Positions 13,980-23,286 of a DNA stretch of 35,856 bases are shown here, piece after piece. The notes under the pieces were generated by a model, which was not told where the DNA came from, searched no databases, and worked only from the letters and a program-made list of their open reading frames with translations. Within the stretch, counting starts at the first letter, position 1. The number at the start of each line of letters is the position of its first letter. This DNA is from Pseudomarimonas sp964350895 (GTDB lineage Bacteria > Pseudomonadota > Gammaproteobacteria > Xanthomonadales > Xanthomonadaceae), in NCBI GenBank assembly GCA_964350895.1, contig CAYGMG010000027.1, forward strand, positions 1-35,856, written 5' to 3'. The translations under genes and the position numbers were made by a program.

Positions 13980-14231
13980 TCAGTCGTCCTTGTCGTCGAC
14001 CTTGCCGCCCTCATTCTTCTGAGTCCGCTTTTCATCGGCATCGCATTTCGTCTTCAGTGCTTTGTCGGCCAATTCGGCGGAATAGCGCTTGGTGTCCGCC
14101 AGCTGTTCACAGGTGGTGTGCTTGGCCTTTGCTGCCGGCAGCTCGTGCAGCGACGGATCGTGCGCTTGGGCGCTCGCGGCAAACAGGAATGCGACAAACA
14201 GCGAGGTTACGGATAGGGAACGCATGCTCAT
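13980..14231 (-). CDS. small secreted protein of the HupE/anchor cluster
   Basis: An 83-residue protein with a signal peptide (MSMRSLSVTSLFVAFLFAASAQA, cleaved before HDPS). The mature part of about 60 residues is highly charged, with two cysteines (in TTCEQLAD and KTKCDADE) that could form a disulfide, and a Lys/Asp-rich end. ATG at 14231 is chosen because AGGAG lies 7 bp upstream; the open frame extends to 14381 without support. It is the last gene of the metal series, 65 bp after the anchor protein gene. Function unknown; periplasmic location and neighbours suggest a metal-related helper. Confidence 0.75.
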   Translation of the reverse strand: MSMRSLSVTSLFVAFLFAASAQAHDPSLHELPAAKAKHTTCEQLADTKRYSAELADKALKTKCDADEKRTQKNEGGKVDDKDD

Positions 14232-14296
14232 GGTGTTGCTCCTGGGAAAGCGCGGCAGAGCATCTGCCGCGGAAAAAACGTTGATGGAACGGAATG

Positions 14297-14968
14297 TCAG
14301 GGCCGGTACAACGCGGGCTGGAAGCCAGTCACCTCGATGTCGACGGTGACGGTCTCGGTGCCGCGGTTCTGCCAGTACCATCCGTGTGTACCTTCGAACG
14401 AGGCCACGAAGGTGCCGGCCGCTTCGCGCTGAGCGGACTCGACGGCGTAACTGGTCCAGGTGCCTTTTGCGGCCGGTGCTTCGCCATGCATGTCGACGGC
14501 AACGGCCGCGCTGGCGGTCCAGCGAAACACCAGGCCTTCGCCGGCCTTCAGCGCCGCCTTCACTTCGGCACCCTTGCCAGGATCAAGCGTCACCGAAAAG
14601 GTGTCGTGACGAAGCTCTCCGATGCTCGCCGAGTAAGCCGCTACTTCGAAAGCCTGACCCGCGTTCGCACCGAAGGCGGCTTCTGCCTTGGCTGCCAGCG
14701 CGGCATCAGTGGCCGTGCTGTCCGGCGCCACCGCCGCTGGGGTGGCGGCTGCGGCCGCGATCGTCGCGGAGCCCTCGGATGCGCCCGCATCAGTGACTGT
14801 GTGCAGTGCGTTCAGACCCAAGCGGGCACCGATCCCGCTCGGGTCGATACCGTATTCGGCTGGCAGCACTGTGGTGACCAGGATCACGGCGGCGACAAGC
14901 ATCGAAAACAACGTGGCCCTCACAAGTCGGGCAGTGCTCGGCAAGGCAGGCGAATGGTTGTGGGACAT
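14297..14968 (-). CDS. membrane-anchored periplasmic protein of the metal cluster
   Basis: A 223-residue protein beginning MSHNHSPALP, with one N-terminal transmembrane segment (about 17-38, ATLFSMLVAAVILVTTVLP) and a periplasmic domain. Residues about 60-90 are an Ala/Thr-rich linker; the rest, with VTLDPGKGAEVKAALKAGE, FRWTASAAVAVDMHGE and FEGTHGWYWQNRGTETVTV, reads as a beta-sandwich. Proteins of this kind are often named transmembrane anchor protein and occur next to HupE and czc genes; their function is not known. ATG 14968 has GAGG 6 bp upstream; an alternative ATG at 14978-14980 overlaps the HupE stop. Confidence 0.8.
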   Translation of the reverse strand: MSHNHSPALPSTARLVRATLFSMLVAAVILVTTVLPAEYGIDPSGIGARLGLNALHTVTDAGASEGSATIAAAAATPAAVAPDSTATDAALAAKAEAAFGANAGQAFEVAAYSASIGELRHDTFSVTLDPGKGAEVKAALKAGEGLVFRWTASAAVAVDMHGEAPAAKGTWTSYAVESAQREAAGTFVASFEGTHGWYWQNRGTETVTVDIEVTGFQPALYRP

Positions 14969-14979
14969 GAGAGACCTCA

Positions 14980-15690
14980 TCAGGAAACGAAATAGCCGGT
15001 GAGCTGATAACCAATCAGCACGAAGCCGGCGATCATCAATACGGTGTTGGCGGCAATGGCCTGATGGGTGAAGGCGGAACTGCGGCGCCAGAAGCCCATC
15101 ACGATCAGGATGCCGGCCAGGGCCAGTAATTGGCCGATTTCCACGCCCACGTTGAACGCCAGCATGTTGCCGACCAGTCCTTCAGGTGACAGTTCGAAAT
15201 CCTGCAGCTTGGTGGCGAGGCCGAAGCCGTGGAAGAAGCCGAAGATCAACACCGCCGCTTTGGTATTCGGCTGAAACCCGAACAGGCGACGAAAACCTCC
15301 GAGGTTGTCGAAGGCCTTATAGACCACCGAAAAGCCGATGATCGCGTCGACCAGAAACGGATTGACATGGGTGCCGCTGAGCACGCCGTACAGCAGCGTA
15401 ACGCTGTGGCCAACGGCAAACAGGGTGACGTAGATCCCGACTTCCTTGAGCCGATAAAGAAAGAACACCACGCCGGCCAGAAACAGCAGATGGTCGTAGC
15501 CGGTCACCATGTGCTTGGCGCCGAGGTAGGTATAGACGATCAGCTGCAGACCGGCGCTTTGCTCGAGGAAGCTCTTGTCGCCCTCGGCTACCCCATGTGC
15601 CCAGGCCAGCGCGGGGACCAGCAACAGACCAATGAATCCTAGCGACCACCTCAATGCGGTGGAAGAAAACAGCCGCGTCGGTAACGTCAT
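14980..15690 (-). CDS. HupE/UreJ family membrane protein, probable nickel/cobalt transporter
   Basis: A 236-residue inner-membrane protein. A signal peptide ends at ALAWA-HG, so the histidine is near the new N-terminus, as in other HupE proteins. Six or seven hydrophobic segments follow. Conserved motifs are GAKHMVTGYDHLLFL, VGHSVTLLYG and FGFFHGFGLA, whose H and D residues are thought to bind Ni/Co. HupE proteins import nickel or cobalt in characterised cases; inside an efflux cluster the direction and metal are open. The ATG at 15690 has AGGAG 6 bp upstream; the frame before it lacks features. It overlaps or nearly touches the next gene and follows the MFS gene by 31 bp. Confidence 0.88.
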   Translation of the reverse strand: MTLPTRLFSSTALRWSLGFIGLLLVPALAWAHGVAEGDKSFLEQSAGLQLIVYTYLGAKHMVTGYDHLLFLAGVVFFLYRLKEVGIYVTLFAVGHSVTLLYGVLSGTHVNPFLVDAIIGFSVVYKAFDNLGGFRRLFGFQPNTKAAVLIFGFFHGFGLATKLQDFELSPEGLVGNMLAFNVGVEIGQLLALAGILIVMGFWRRSSAFTHQAIAANTVLMIAGFVLIGYQLTGYFVS

Positions 15691-15721
15691 CAATGACTCC
15701 TGGGGAAACAAGCAGGGGACC

Positions 15722-17062
15722 TCAGCGTGCGGGCCAGCGCACATGCAGATCGTCGATCACGATCGGATGCGCATGACGGCTGGCAGGATCGCTCGGGTGC
15801 TCGCGCCAATGCGGGTGGTCGAGCGGCAGGTCCGGATGCGAGTGGATAAGCGTGCTGTCCGCGGCCGCGGGCCACGCCCTCCATGCGACTGCGGTGCCGG
15901 TCGCCGCCAGCGCAGCCATGGCCGCCAACGCGATGTCCATGCCGGCGCTGGCGCCGAGCGCACCCACCAAGGGATAGGCGACCAGCCAACAGGCATGCGA
16001 TAGCGAGAATTGGGCGGCGAACAGGGCGGGTAGATCGGCGGCGTGGGCCGAGCGTCGGAGCAGCCGTCCGCCGGGCGTCACCACCGCTGAATAAGTCGCG
16101 CCGACCACGAACCAGCCCGCCAGCAGTACAGGCCAGTGCGCGGTCGGCAGCAGGCGCCACAGCACGGCGAGGGCCGCAAGCGAGGCAGTCATGACCAGCG
16201 CGGCGCCGATCATGGTCGCGCGGTCACTGTGGCGATCCAGCCAGCGCGGCAGCACCAGCGCCGCCAGCATCGAGCCGGCGCCAAAAGCCGCCAAGGCGAT
16301 GGCAACGGCACTTTCGGGGCGGGCCAGGCCATCGCGCACGATCACAACGGTGTTGACGATCACCATCGCACTGCCGGCCGCCGCAGCCATGGTCAATGCG
16401 AGCAGCCCACGCAGTCGCGGCGTGGCGAGGTAGAGGCGCGTTCCGCGAGTCAATTTTTTCCACGGGCCTGCACTCGACGGCGGCGCGGCGGTAGCCGGAA
16501 GCCGTGCAACCGACAACACCAGCAGGGCGGAGCCAAAGAATCCAGCCGCCGTGCCGAGGAACAGTCCCTGATAGCTGATCACCAGCAGCAACAGCGCGGC
16601 CAGTGCCGGGCTGAGCAGGCTTTCCAGGTCGTAGGCGAGCCGCGAGAGCGACAGTGCCCGGGTGTAGTCAGCCTCGTTCGGCAGGACTTCCGGGATGGTC
16701 GCCTGGAACAGTGGGGTGAAGCCCGCCGATGCCGCCTGCAACAGGAAAATCAGCGCGTAGATCTGCCAGAGCTGGTCGACCCAGGGCAGGACCAGCACCA
16801 CGCCAAGCCGTATGCCATCGAGCACCACCAGCACCGCGCGCCGCGGAAAGCGCACGGCCCAGGCCGCGGCGATCGGTGCCACCGTCACATAGGCGATCAT
16901 CTTGATCGCCAGGGCCGTCCCCAGCACGCGTCCGGCGTCGCTACCGGCCAGATCGAAGGCCAGCAGGCCGAGCGCAACCGTCGCGAGGCCCGTGCCGGCC
17001 AGCGCGACCATCTGCGCCAGAAACAGCTGGCGGTACGTGCGGTTGCGCAGGATATCCAGCAT
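15722..17062 (-). CDS. MFS metal exporter with His-rich C-terminal tail (NreB-like)
   Basis: A 446-residue major facilitator protein with about 12 hydrophobic segments between residues 10 and 400. The N-terminus (MLDILRNRTYRQLFLAQMVALAGTG) is of the enterobactin exporter/NreB-like type. The last 45 residues form a polar tail with eight or more histidines, including HSHPDLPLDHPHWREH and SRHAHP, similar to the His-rich C-terminus of the nickel exporter NreB. This suggests Ni or Co export, though the tail could serve only as a sensor or buffer. The start ATG has GAGG 6 bp upstream, and the gene begins 8 bp after the czcA-type gene, so it is cotranscribed with it. Confidence 0.82.
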   Translation of the reverse strand: MLDILRNRTYRQLFLAQMVALAGTGLATVALGLLAFDLAGSDAGRVLGTALAIKMIAYVTVAPIAAAWAVRFPRRAVLVVLDGIRLGVVLVLPWVDQLWQIYALIFLLQAASAGFTPLFQATIPEVLPNEADYTRALSLSRLAYDLESLLSPALAALLLLVISYQGLFLGTAAGFFGSALLVLSVARLPATAAPPSSAGPWKKLTRGTRLYLATPRLRGLLALTMAAAAGSAMVIVNTVVIVRDGLARPESAVAIALAAFGAGSMLAALVLPRWLDRHSDRATMIGAALVMTASLAALAVLWRLLPTAHWPVLLAGWFVVGATYSAVVTPGGRLLRRSAHAADLPALFAAQFSLSHACWLVAYPLVGALGASAGMDIALAAMAALAATGTAVAWRAWPAAADSTLIHSHPDLPLDHPHWREHPSDPASRHAHPIVIDDLHVRWPAR

Positions 17063-17070
17063 CGCGAACC

Positions 17071-20000
17071 TCAGGCCGTCGTCGCCGGCACGTCGTCGTC
17101 GCGATGCATTAGGCGATACAACGCCGGCAGCACCAGCAACGTCAGCAGGGTCGAAGACAGGATGCCGCCGATCACCACGGTGGCCAACGGTCGCTGCACT
17201 TCGGCGCCGGTGCCCACGTTCAGCGCCATGGGCACGAAGCCCAGTGCCGCTACCAACGCCGTCATCAGCACCGGGCGCAATCGACCCAGCGCGCCATCGC
17301 GGATCGCATCCTCCAGGCGGTCGCCCTGTTCACGCAGCTTGCGGATGAAGGTGATCATCACCACGCCGTTCAGCACCGCGACACCCGACAACGCAATGAA
17401 GCCCACGCCTGCTGAGATCGAGAACGGGATGTCGCGCAGCAGCAGCGCGAACACGCCGCCGGTCAACGCCAGCGGCACGCCGCTGAAAATGATCGCCGCA
17501 TCGCGCGCCGAGCCAAAGGCCATGAACAGCAGACCAAAGATCAGCACCAGCGCGACTGGCACCACGATCTGCAGGCGCTGGCTGGCCGAGATCAGCTGCT
17601 CGAAAGTTCCGCCGTACTCGATCCAGTAACCGGCCGGCAGTTCAACGCTGGCCTCGATCTGTTGACGGGCGTCCTCCACGAATGAGCCAAGGTCGCGTCC
17701 ACGGACATTGGCCGTCACCACCACGCGGCGCTTGCCGTTCTCGCGGCTGATCTGATTCGGGCCCGGGGCCAGATCCAGCGACGCCACTTCGCCCAGCGGC
17801 ACGTAGTCGGGTACGTCAGCCGTCGGTGGGTCATCGTAGTCCGGCAGCGGAATCGGCAGAGCCGACAACCGATTCAAGTCGGTGCGCAAGGACTCCGGCA
17901 GGCGCACCTCGATATCGAAGCGGCGATCGCCCTCGAAGATCTGGCCGACCGTCTTGCCGCCCATGGCGACCGACAGCGTGTCGTGGATGTCGCCGACTGA
18001 CAGTCCATAGCGCGCCAAGGCCGCCCGATCCGGTACGACGGACAGGACCGGTAGCCCGGTAACCTGCTCGGTCTTGGCATCGGCAACACCAGCCACACGG
18101 TTGATGACGCCTTCGATCTCTTCGCCGAGCCGCAACAACTCGTCCAGGTCGTCGCCGTAGACCTTGATCGCCACGTCGCTGCGTACGCCGGCGATCAGCT
18201 CGTTCATGCGCATCTGGATCGGCTGGGTGAACTCGTAGTTGTTGCCGGGGATCTGCCACACCGCCGACTCCATTTCGGCAACGAGTTCGGCCTTGGTCTT
18301 GCCCGGATCCGGCCACTCCGAACGATCCTTCATGATGATGAAGGTGTCGGCGACCGACGGTGGCATCGGGTCTGTGGCCACTTCCGCGGTGCCGATCTTC
18401 GCCACCACCTTGTCCACTTCCGGAAACTGCTTGATGCGCGCCTCCAGCGCCGTCTGCATGGTGATCGCCTGGCTCAGGCTGGTGCCCGGGATACGCAGGG
18501 CGTGCAGCGCGATATCGCCCTCGTCGAGGTTGGGAATGAACTCGGTGCCGAGACGCGCGGCTGCCATGCCCGACACGACGACCAATACCGCGGCACCGGC
18601 CACGACGCCGATCCGCCACGCGATCGCCCGTTCGAGCAGCGGCTCGTAGATCCGCTTGATGCCCAGGACCACGCGATTTTCCTTTTCCTCGACCTTGCCG
18701 CTGACGAACATGGCGACGGCCGCCGGCACAAAGGTGAGCGACAGCAGCATCGCCGATACCAGTGCGATCACCACGGTGAATGCCATCGGATGGAACATCT
18801 TTCCCTCCACGCCGGTGAGGGTGAAGATCGGCAGGTACACGGCCGTGATGATGAAGATGCCGAACAGGCTGGGCTTGATCACTTCAGCGCTGGCACTGGC
18901 CGCCAGCTCAAACCGCTCGTCCCGGGTCAGCAGGCGGCCCAGGCGGTGCTGGGCCTCGCCGAAGCGGCGGATGCAGTTCTCCACGATGATCACCGCGCCA
19001 TCGACGATCAGGCCGAAATCCAGCGCACCGAGGCTCATCAGATTCCCCGACACCCGGTTCTGCACCATGCCGGTGATCGTCATCAGCATGGCCAGCGGGA
19101 TCACCGCTGCGGTGATCAGCGCCGCTCGCATATTGCCTAGTAGGGCAAACAACACCGCAATCACCAGCAGCGCCCCTTCGAGCAGATTCTTCTGCACCGT
19201 GGCGATCGTGCGATCCACCAGATCGGTGCGGTTGTAGACCGGCCGCGCGGTCACGCCCGCGGGCAGACTGGCGTTGACCTCGGCCAGACGCTTGTCGGTG
19301 CGCGTGGACACCGCGCGGCTGTTCTCGCCGACCAGCATGAACACGGTGCCGAGCACGATTTCACGGCCGTTTTCGGTGGCCGCGCCGGTGCGCAGTTCGG
19401 TGCCCTCAATGACCTCCGCGATGTCGTGCACGTGGATCGGCAATCCCCCGCGGCGCGCCACCACGATCCGGCCCAGCCCCTCCATGTCGGTGACCTGGCC
19501 CGGTGAGCGGATCAGAGTTTGCTCGCCAGCGCGTTCGATGTAGCCAGCCCCGACGTTGGCATTGCCACGCACGATCGCGTCCATGACGTCGCGCAGCGTG
19601 AGGCTGTAGGCGACCAGCTTGAGCGGATCCGGGGTCACATGAAACTGCCGCACGTAGCCACCGATGGTGTTGACCTCGGTGACGCCTTCCAGATTGCGCA
19701 ACTGCGGGCGGACCACCCAATCCTGCAGCGTGCGCAAGTCGGTGGGCGTCCACGGCTTACCGTCGGGCGTGAGCGCGTCAGCATCCGCTTCGACCGTGTA
19801 CATGAAGATCTCACCGAGGCCGGTCGCGATCGGGCCCATCTTGGGCTCGATGCCTTCCGGCAATTGGGCACGCACACTTTGCAGGCGTTCGTTGACGAGC
19901 TGGCGCGCGAAATAGATGTCGGTGCCATCCTCGAAGACGACGGTGACCTGCGACAGGCCGTAACGCGACACCGACCGCGTGTACTCGAGCTTCGGAAGCC

Positions 20001-20223
20001 CGGCCAGTGCGGTCTCGACCGGATAGGTCACCCGCTGTTCCGACTCCAGCGGTGAATACCCGGGCGCCTCGGTGTTGATCTGCACCTGGACATTGGTGAT
20101 GTCCGGCACGGCATCGATCGGCAGTTTGGTGAAGTTCCAGGCGCCCAGTGTCGCCAGGGCCAGCGCCATCAACAGCACCAACCAGCGGTGGCCGATGGCA
20201 ATTCGGATCGTGCGCTCAAGCAT
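17071..20223 (-). CDS. czcA: heavy-metal efflux RND transporter, CzcA type
   Basis: A 1050-residue inner-membrane proton antiporter of the HME-RND class, the motor of a tripartite pump that moves divalent metals from periplasm or cytoplasm out of the cell. It begins MLERTIRIAIGHRWLVL and has the two large periplasmic loops and twelve transmembrane segments of the family. The TM4 signature DFGLIVDGAVIIVEN (D402, D408, E415) is that of CzcA-like Co/Zn/Cd exporters, unlike Cu/Ag CusA proteins. Length is normal. Its start lies 10 bp after the stop of the adaptor gene, with AGGATC as ribosome binding site. Metal specificity rests on the motif and is therefore likely but not certain. Confidence 0.93.
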   Translation of the reverse strand: MLERTIRIAIGHRWLVLLMALALATLGAWNFTKLPIDAVPDITNVQVQINTEAPGYSPLESEQRVTYPVETALAGLPKLEYTRSVSRYGLSQVTVVFEDGTDIYFARQLVNERLQSVRAQLPEGIEPKMGPIATGLGEIFMYTVEADADALTPDGKPWTPTDLRTLQDWVVRPQLRNLEGVTEVNTIGGYVRQFHVTPDPLKLVAYSLTLRDVMDAIVRGNANVGAGYIERAGEQTLIRSPGQVTDMEGLGRIVVARRGGLPIHVHDIAEVIEGTELRTGAATENGREIVLGTVFMLVGENSRAVSTRTDKRLAEVNASLPAGVTARPVYNRTDLVDRTIATVQKNLLEGALLVIAVLFALLGNMRAALITAAVIPLAMLMTITGMVQNRVSGNLMSLGALDFGLIVDGAVIIVENCIRRFGEAQHRLGRLLTRDERFELAASASAEVIKPSLFGIFIITAVYLPIFTLTGVEGKMFHPMAFTVVIALVSAMLLSLTFVPAAVAMFVSGKVEEKENRVVLGIKRIYEPLLERAIAWRIGVVAGAAVLVVVSGMAAARLGTEFIPNLDEGDIALHALRIPGTSLSQAITMQTALEARIKQFPEVDKVVAKIGTAEVATDPMPPSVADTFIIMKDRSEWPDPGKTKAELVAEMESAVWQIPGNNYEFTQPIQMRMNELIAGVRSDVAIKVYGDDLDELLRLGEEIEGVINRVAGVADAKTEQVTGLPVLSVVPDRAALARYGLSVGDIHDTLSVAMGGKTVGQIFEGDRRFDIEVRLPESLRTDLNRLSALPIPLPDYDDPPTADVPDYVPLGEVASLDLAPGPNQISRENGKRRVVVTANVRGRDLGSFVEDARQQIEASVELPAGYWIEYGGTFEQLISASQRLQIVVPVALVLIFGLLFMAFGSARDAAIIFSGVPLALTGGVFALLLRDIPFSISAGVGFIALSGVAVLNGVVMITFIRKLREQGDRLEDAIRDGALGRLRPVLMTALVAALGFVPMALNVGTGAEVQRPLATVVIGGILSSTLLTLLVLPALYRLMHRDDDVPATTA

Positions 20224-20233
20224 GGTCGATCCT

Positions 20234-21463
20234 CTAGTGGTCGTGGCTGGCGCCGGACTTTTCGATGTCCGCGCGGATCAGGAAGCTCTGCTCGGTCACG
20301 TAGGTCACGCCCGGGTCGATGCCGCCCAGCACTTCGGCGTAGTCCGGATCGCGCTCACCCAGTTCCAGCATGCGCACCTCGTAGGTGTCGCCAACCTGCG
20401 CATAGACCACAGTGAAGTCGCGGAACGGCTGCAAGCCGGCCGTGCGGACCGCCAGCGGCACGACGCGCTCGCCCACGGTGACATCGGCGCTCACGGCAAG
20501 GCCTGGACGCCAGACCCCGTCGGGATTGGACAGGTGGACCCGAGCGATCGCACTTTGGCTGCCGGCTGCAGCGATGGGCAGCAGGCGTTCGAGCGTTGCT
20601 TCGGCGCGGGCCTCACCCACGGCGCTGATCAGGCTCACCGGCTGACCCGCCTTGAGCCGTGGCAGATCCTTGCCGAACGCGTGCAGATCGACCCAGACCT
20701 CGGAGAGGTCGGCGATCTCGAACAGCGGCGCGTCGCCGGCGATGTCACCCACGTTGGTGTTGCGCGTGATGACCTGTCCTGCGATCGGCGCGGTGATTGC
20801 ATAGCTTCGCAAGCTCTCGTTGGCCTCGACCGTCGCCAGCACCTGACCGCGTGTCACCGATTCGCCGATGCCTACACGCACGTCGCGCACCACGCCGGGG
20901 AAGCGGGCGCCTACCCGCGCCCGGCGATTCTCGTCGATGGCCACCGAACCGATCAGCGGCAACTGGGTGCGCAACGTCGCCGGCCCGGTCTTCTCCGTCC
21001 GGAGGCCGGAGGATTCGGCAACGGCGGCGGGAATCGTGGTGCGCCCCTCGTAGGAGGCGAACGCCCAGCGGTGTTCGCGTCCGCCTTCGCGGGCCACGAC
21101 GCTGACATCGAAGGAATGCGGCTCGACGACCACGCCATCGCCGATCAGCACGTCGCCTTCGGGCTTGAAAGTGAAGAGATCAGTCCTGCCGCCGAGGCGA
21201 CCGAGGGTGATGGTGGCCTGTACGTCGGAGGCGGGCAGTGGCTGGTTGTCGCGATAGGCGTACAGGCGATATTGAGGCGGAACGCCGGTCTCGAAGATGG
21301 TGACCTCGAGGGCGAAGTTGCCTTCACGAAGCATGCGTCCCCGATGCGGGCCGCGCTCGTAATCGCCACTGGCAACCTCGGTGGTGATGGCCTCGGGCGT
21401 GGACTGGCCGCAGCCGGCAATCAACAGGGCGCAGATGAGGATAAGACTGCAACGAAGGGTCAT
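20234..21463 (-). CDS. czcB: RND periplasmic adaptor, CzcB type, lipoprotein
   Basis: A 409-residue membrane fusion protein. The lipoprotein signal LLIAGC ends at C18. Residues about 35-140 form an additional N-terminal domain (GPHRGRMLREGNFALEVTIFE) present in CzcB-like adaptors; the core follows with lipoyl/barrel elements such as RARVGARFPGVVRDVRVGIG, ITAPIAGQVITRNTNVGD and FEIADLSEVWVDLHAF. The C-terminus HDH and several His residues may bind metal. It links the RND pump with the outer-membrane channel. Its ATG overlaps the stop of the upstream czcC by 4 bp (ATGA). Confidence 0.92.
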   Translation of the reverse strand: MTLRCSLILICALLIAGCGQSTPEAITTEVASGDYERGPHRGRMLREGNFALEVTIFETGVPPQYRLYAYRDNQPLPASDVQATITLGRLGGRTDLFTFKPEGDVLIGDGVVVEPHSFDVSVVAREGGREHRWAFASYEGRTTIPAAVAESSGLRTEKTGPATLRTQLPLIGSVAIDENRRARVGARFPGVVRDVRVGIGESVTRGQVLATVEANESLRSYAITAPIAGQVITRNTNVGDIAGDAPLFEIADLSEVWVDLHAFGKDLPRLKAGQPVSLISAVGEARAEATLERLLPIAAAGSQSAIARVHLSNPDGVWRPGLAVSADVTVGERVVPLAVRTAGLQPFRDFTVVYAQVGDTYEVRMLELGERDPDYAEVLGGIDPGVTYVTEQSFLIRADIEKSGASHDH

Positions 21464-22710
21464 GGCGTGGCGGCTCCGGAAGTGGCCGTGAGGCGGTCGA
21501 TGTCAACCAGCAGGGCGTGGTAGCGCGCCGCTGCTTCGATGCGCGCGATGCGCAGCTGCGCCAGCTGCTGCTGGGACTGAATCAGAACGAAGAAACTGAA
21601 ACGCCCCAACTCGTAGCCACGTTGGTTCAGCTCCAGTGCCTGCTCGGCCTGCGGGATCAGGCCATCGCGGTGGGTGTCGAAAACATGGCGGGCGTGTTGC
21701 AACTGCTGGAAGAGCGCGAACAGGCGTCGGTAGGTGTCATGACCGGCGACTTCGCGACGTGCCTGCGTGGCATCGAGTTGAGCCTGCAGTTGCGCCCCCG
21801 CCAAAGCCGATCGCGGCGCGTTGCCAAGAGGCACCGAGACACTAAAGACCAGGGCTTGAGTGTCGAAAGCCTCCAACCGCCGGACACCCAGCGAGAGCGA
21901 CAGGTCAGGTGTGGCGGTGGTTGCCGCCGCGCGCTGGCGCGCCTCGATCAATGCCAGGTCCAAACCGAGGGCCTGTTGGTCGGTGTTTTGCGGCAGTCGT
22001 TCGGCCAGTGTCTCCAGCGACGGCACCGCGGGTAGCGTCTCCAGATCGCCGGTGGCCGTTGTGAAGTCGGGTTCGCGCTGTCCCCAAAGCGCGGATAGCG
22101 CCATTCGCGCGGTAAGCAACTCGTGCTCAACGTCCTCGAGCGCCAATCGTGCCTGCCTCAGCGCGATCTCGGCCTGGATCTTTTCCGAGTCGGGGCTGCG
22201 GCCGGCGGCCACCCAGCGGCTCACTTGGCTCACGGTGTCTTGCGCACGGTCGACCCCGTGGCGAGCGATGGCGACGCGCGCCTGGTCGGCGAGCACGTCT
22301 ACGAAACGACGGCTGGCATCGGCCACCACATCGATCCGCGCCAGTTCGGCGGCGTGACGCTGTCGAGCTACGCCGGCCTCACCGACAGCCATGCGCGCCT
22401 CGCGCTTGCCGCCCAGTTCGATGAGACGGCTGAGGCGCACCGTTGCTTCGGCGCTCCGGACGCCGCTCAGTGGGCCGCTACCCGCTACATTTTCCAGATC
22501 GCCGCCCAGTGTCAACGGCGGCCGTAGCGAAGCCAGTTCGGCCGCCCGCTCGGCAGCGATCACCTCGGCACCCTGCGCACGCAGGTTTGGGTGGCTGGCC
22601 AGCACGCGCTCGACTGCTTCTTCGAGTCGCAACTCCTGGGACGCGGCCAAGCAGGGGCACAGCCCCAACACCCCGGCCACGGCCAGGGAAAAACGGCAAA
22701 ACGAATGCAC
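21460..22710 (-). CDS. czcC: TolC-family outer membrane channel, CzcC type
   Basis: A 416-residue outer membrane efflux protein. A signal peptide ends near CLAAS-QELRL, and two OEP repeats of alpha-helical coiled coil follow (about 25-215 and 225-410), e.g. RLEEAVERVLASHPNLRAQGAEVIAAE and PDLSLSLGVRRLEAFDTQALVFSVSVPLGN. The start is GTG at 22710, chosen because GGAGG lies 6 bp upstream. It provides the exit duct for the CzcB/CzcA pump encoded immediately downstream and is the first of the three genes. Confidence 0.9.
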   Translation of the reverse strand: MHSFCRFSLAVAGVLGLCPCLAASQELRLEEAVERVLASHPNLRAQGAEVIAAERAAELASLRPPLTLGGDLENVAGSGPLSGVRSAEATVRLSRLIELGGKREARMAVGEAGVARQRHAAELARIDVVADASRRFVDVLADQARVAIARHGVDRAQDTVSQVSRWVAAGRSPDSEKIQAEIALRQARLALEDVEHELLTARMALSALWGQREPDFTTATGDLETLPAVPSLETLAERLPQNTDQQALGLDLALIEARQRAAATTATPDLSLSLGVRRLEAFDTQALVFSVSVPLGNAPRSALAGAQLQAQLDATQARREVAGHDTYRRLFALFQQLQHARHVFDTHRDGLIPQAEQALELNQRGYELGRFSFFVLIQSQQQLAQLRIARIEAAARYHALLVDIDRLTATSGAATP

Positions 22711-22776
22711 AAGTCACCTCCATCGCTGTCAACACGCAGTCACCTGCCGTTGAGACGGCAGGCAGAATCAGCGAGG

Positions 22777-23235
22777 TCAGGCGATGGGTGGTCGGTGCGG
22801 CGGAGATCGAGGGGTAAGCTGCGGATCAGCCGCAGGCGGATGCGCCTGCCATGTCACCGGCGGCAGGCAAGCGATCACTGGGGCGACAGGTTCGGCGAGC
22901 GCCTGAGTGACACCGGCGGCTTCGTGGAAGTGCAGGGTAGCGGGGCCTTCGTCATCCGACGCAGTCGGCTGTTCCTCGTCGGGCGACGCCACCTCATGCG
23001 CGTGGCCAGGTTCGGCATCGGCATGGGCATGCAATACGCCCGTCGGCACACTCGACAAAAACACACTCAAGATCAGCAAGCACAACAGCGCGCGCAGCCC
23101 GGCTGAGCGACGAGCGACGTGTTGGCGGAGATTGGCGACGAGGCACTTCACCTTTTTAGCATGACCGATGAGAGAGCCCGGCACAACCCGCGCGAGGCGT
23201 TGTGCATAATCGACTGCAAGCGCTCCCAGTCGCAT
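22777..23235 (-). CDS. CzcI-like membrane/periplasmic protein with His-rich motif
   Basis: A 152-residue product. A single hydrophobic segment at about residues 45-65 (ALLCLLILSVFLSSVPTGV) is followed at once by the histidine-rich LHAHADAEPGHAHE, a Glu/Asp-rich linker, FHEAAG and a C-terminus ending HRPPI-A. Small proteins with this layout (signal/TM, H-x-H motifs, RPP end) precede czcCBA operons and are called CzcI or CopL-like; their role is regulatory or metal-buffering but not settled. The start is uncertain: ATG at 23235 lacks a ribosome binding site, and GTG at 23151 would give a shorter protein with a more standard signal peptide. It sits 66 bp upstream of czcC. Confidence 0.6.
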   Translation of the reverse strand: MRLGALAVDYAQRLARVVPGSLIGHAKKVKCLVANLRQHVARRSAGLRALLCLLILSVFLSSVPTGVLHAHADAEPGHAHEVASPDEEQPTASDDEGPATLHFHEAAGVTQALAEPVAPVIACLPPVTWQAHPPAADPQLTPRSPPHRPPIA

Positions 23236-23286
23236 GTTTCATGAATTTGCGCGAGGGTGCGCGAGACGCGTGAAGCATGCGGTTGG

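Noticed and set aside
16136..17629. 497-residue plus-strand frame
   Set aside because: Lies antisense over the MFS and czcA genes; composition rich in Q, R and H with no domain.
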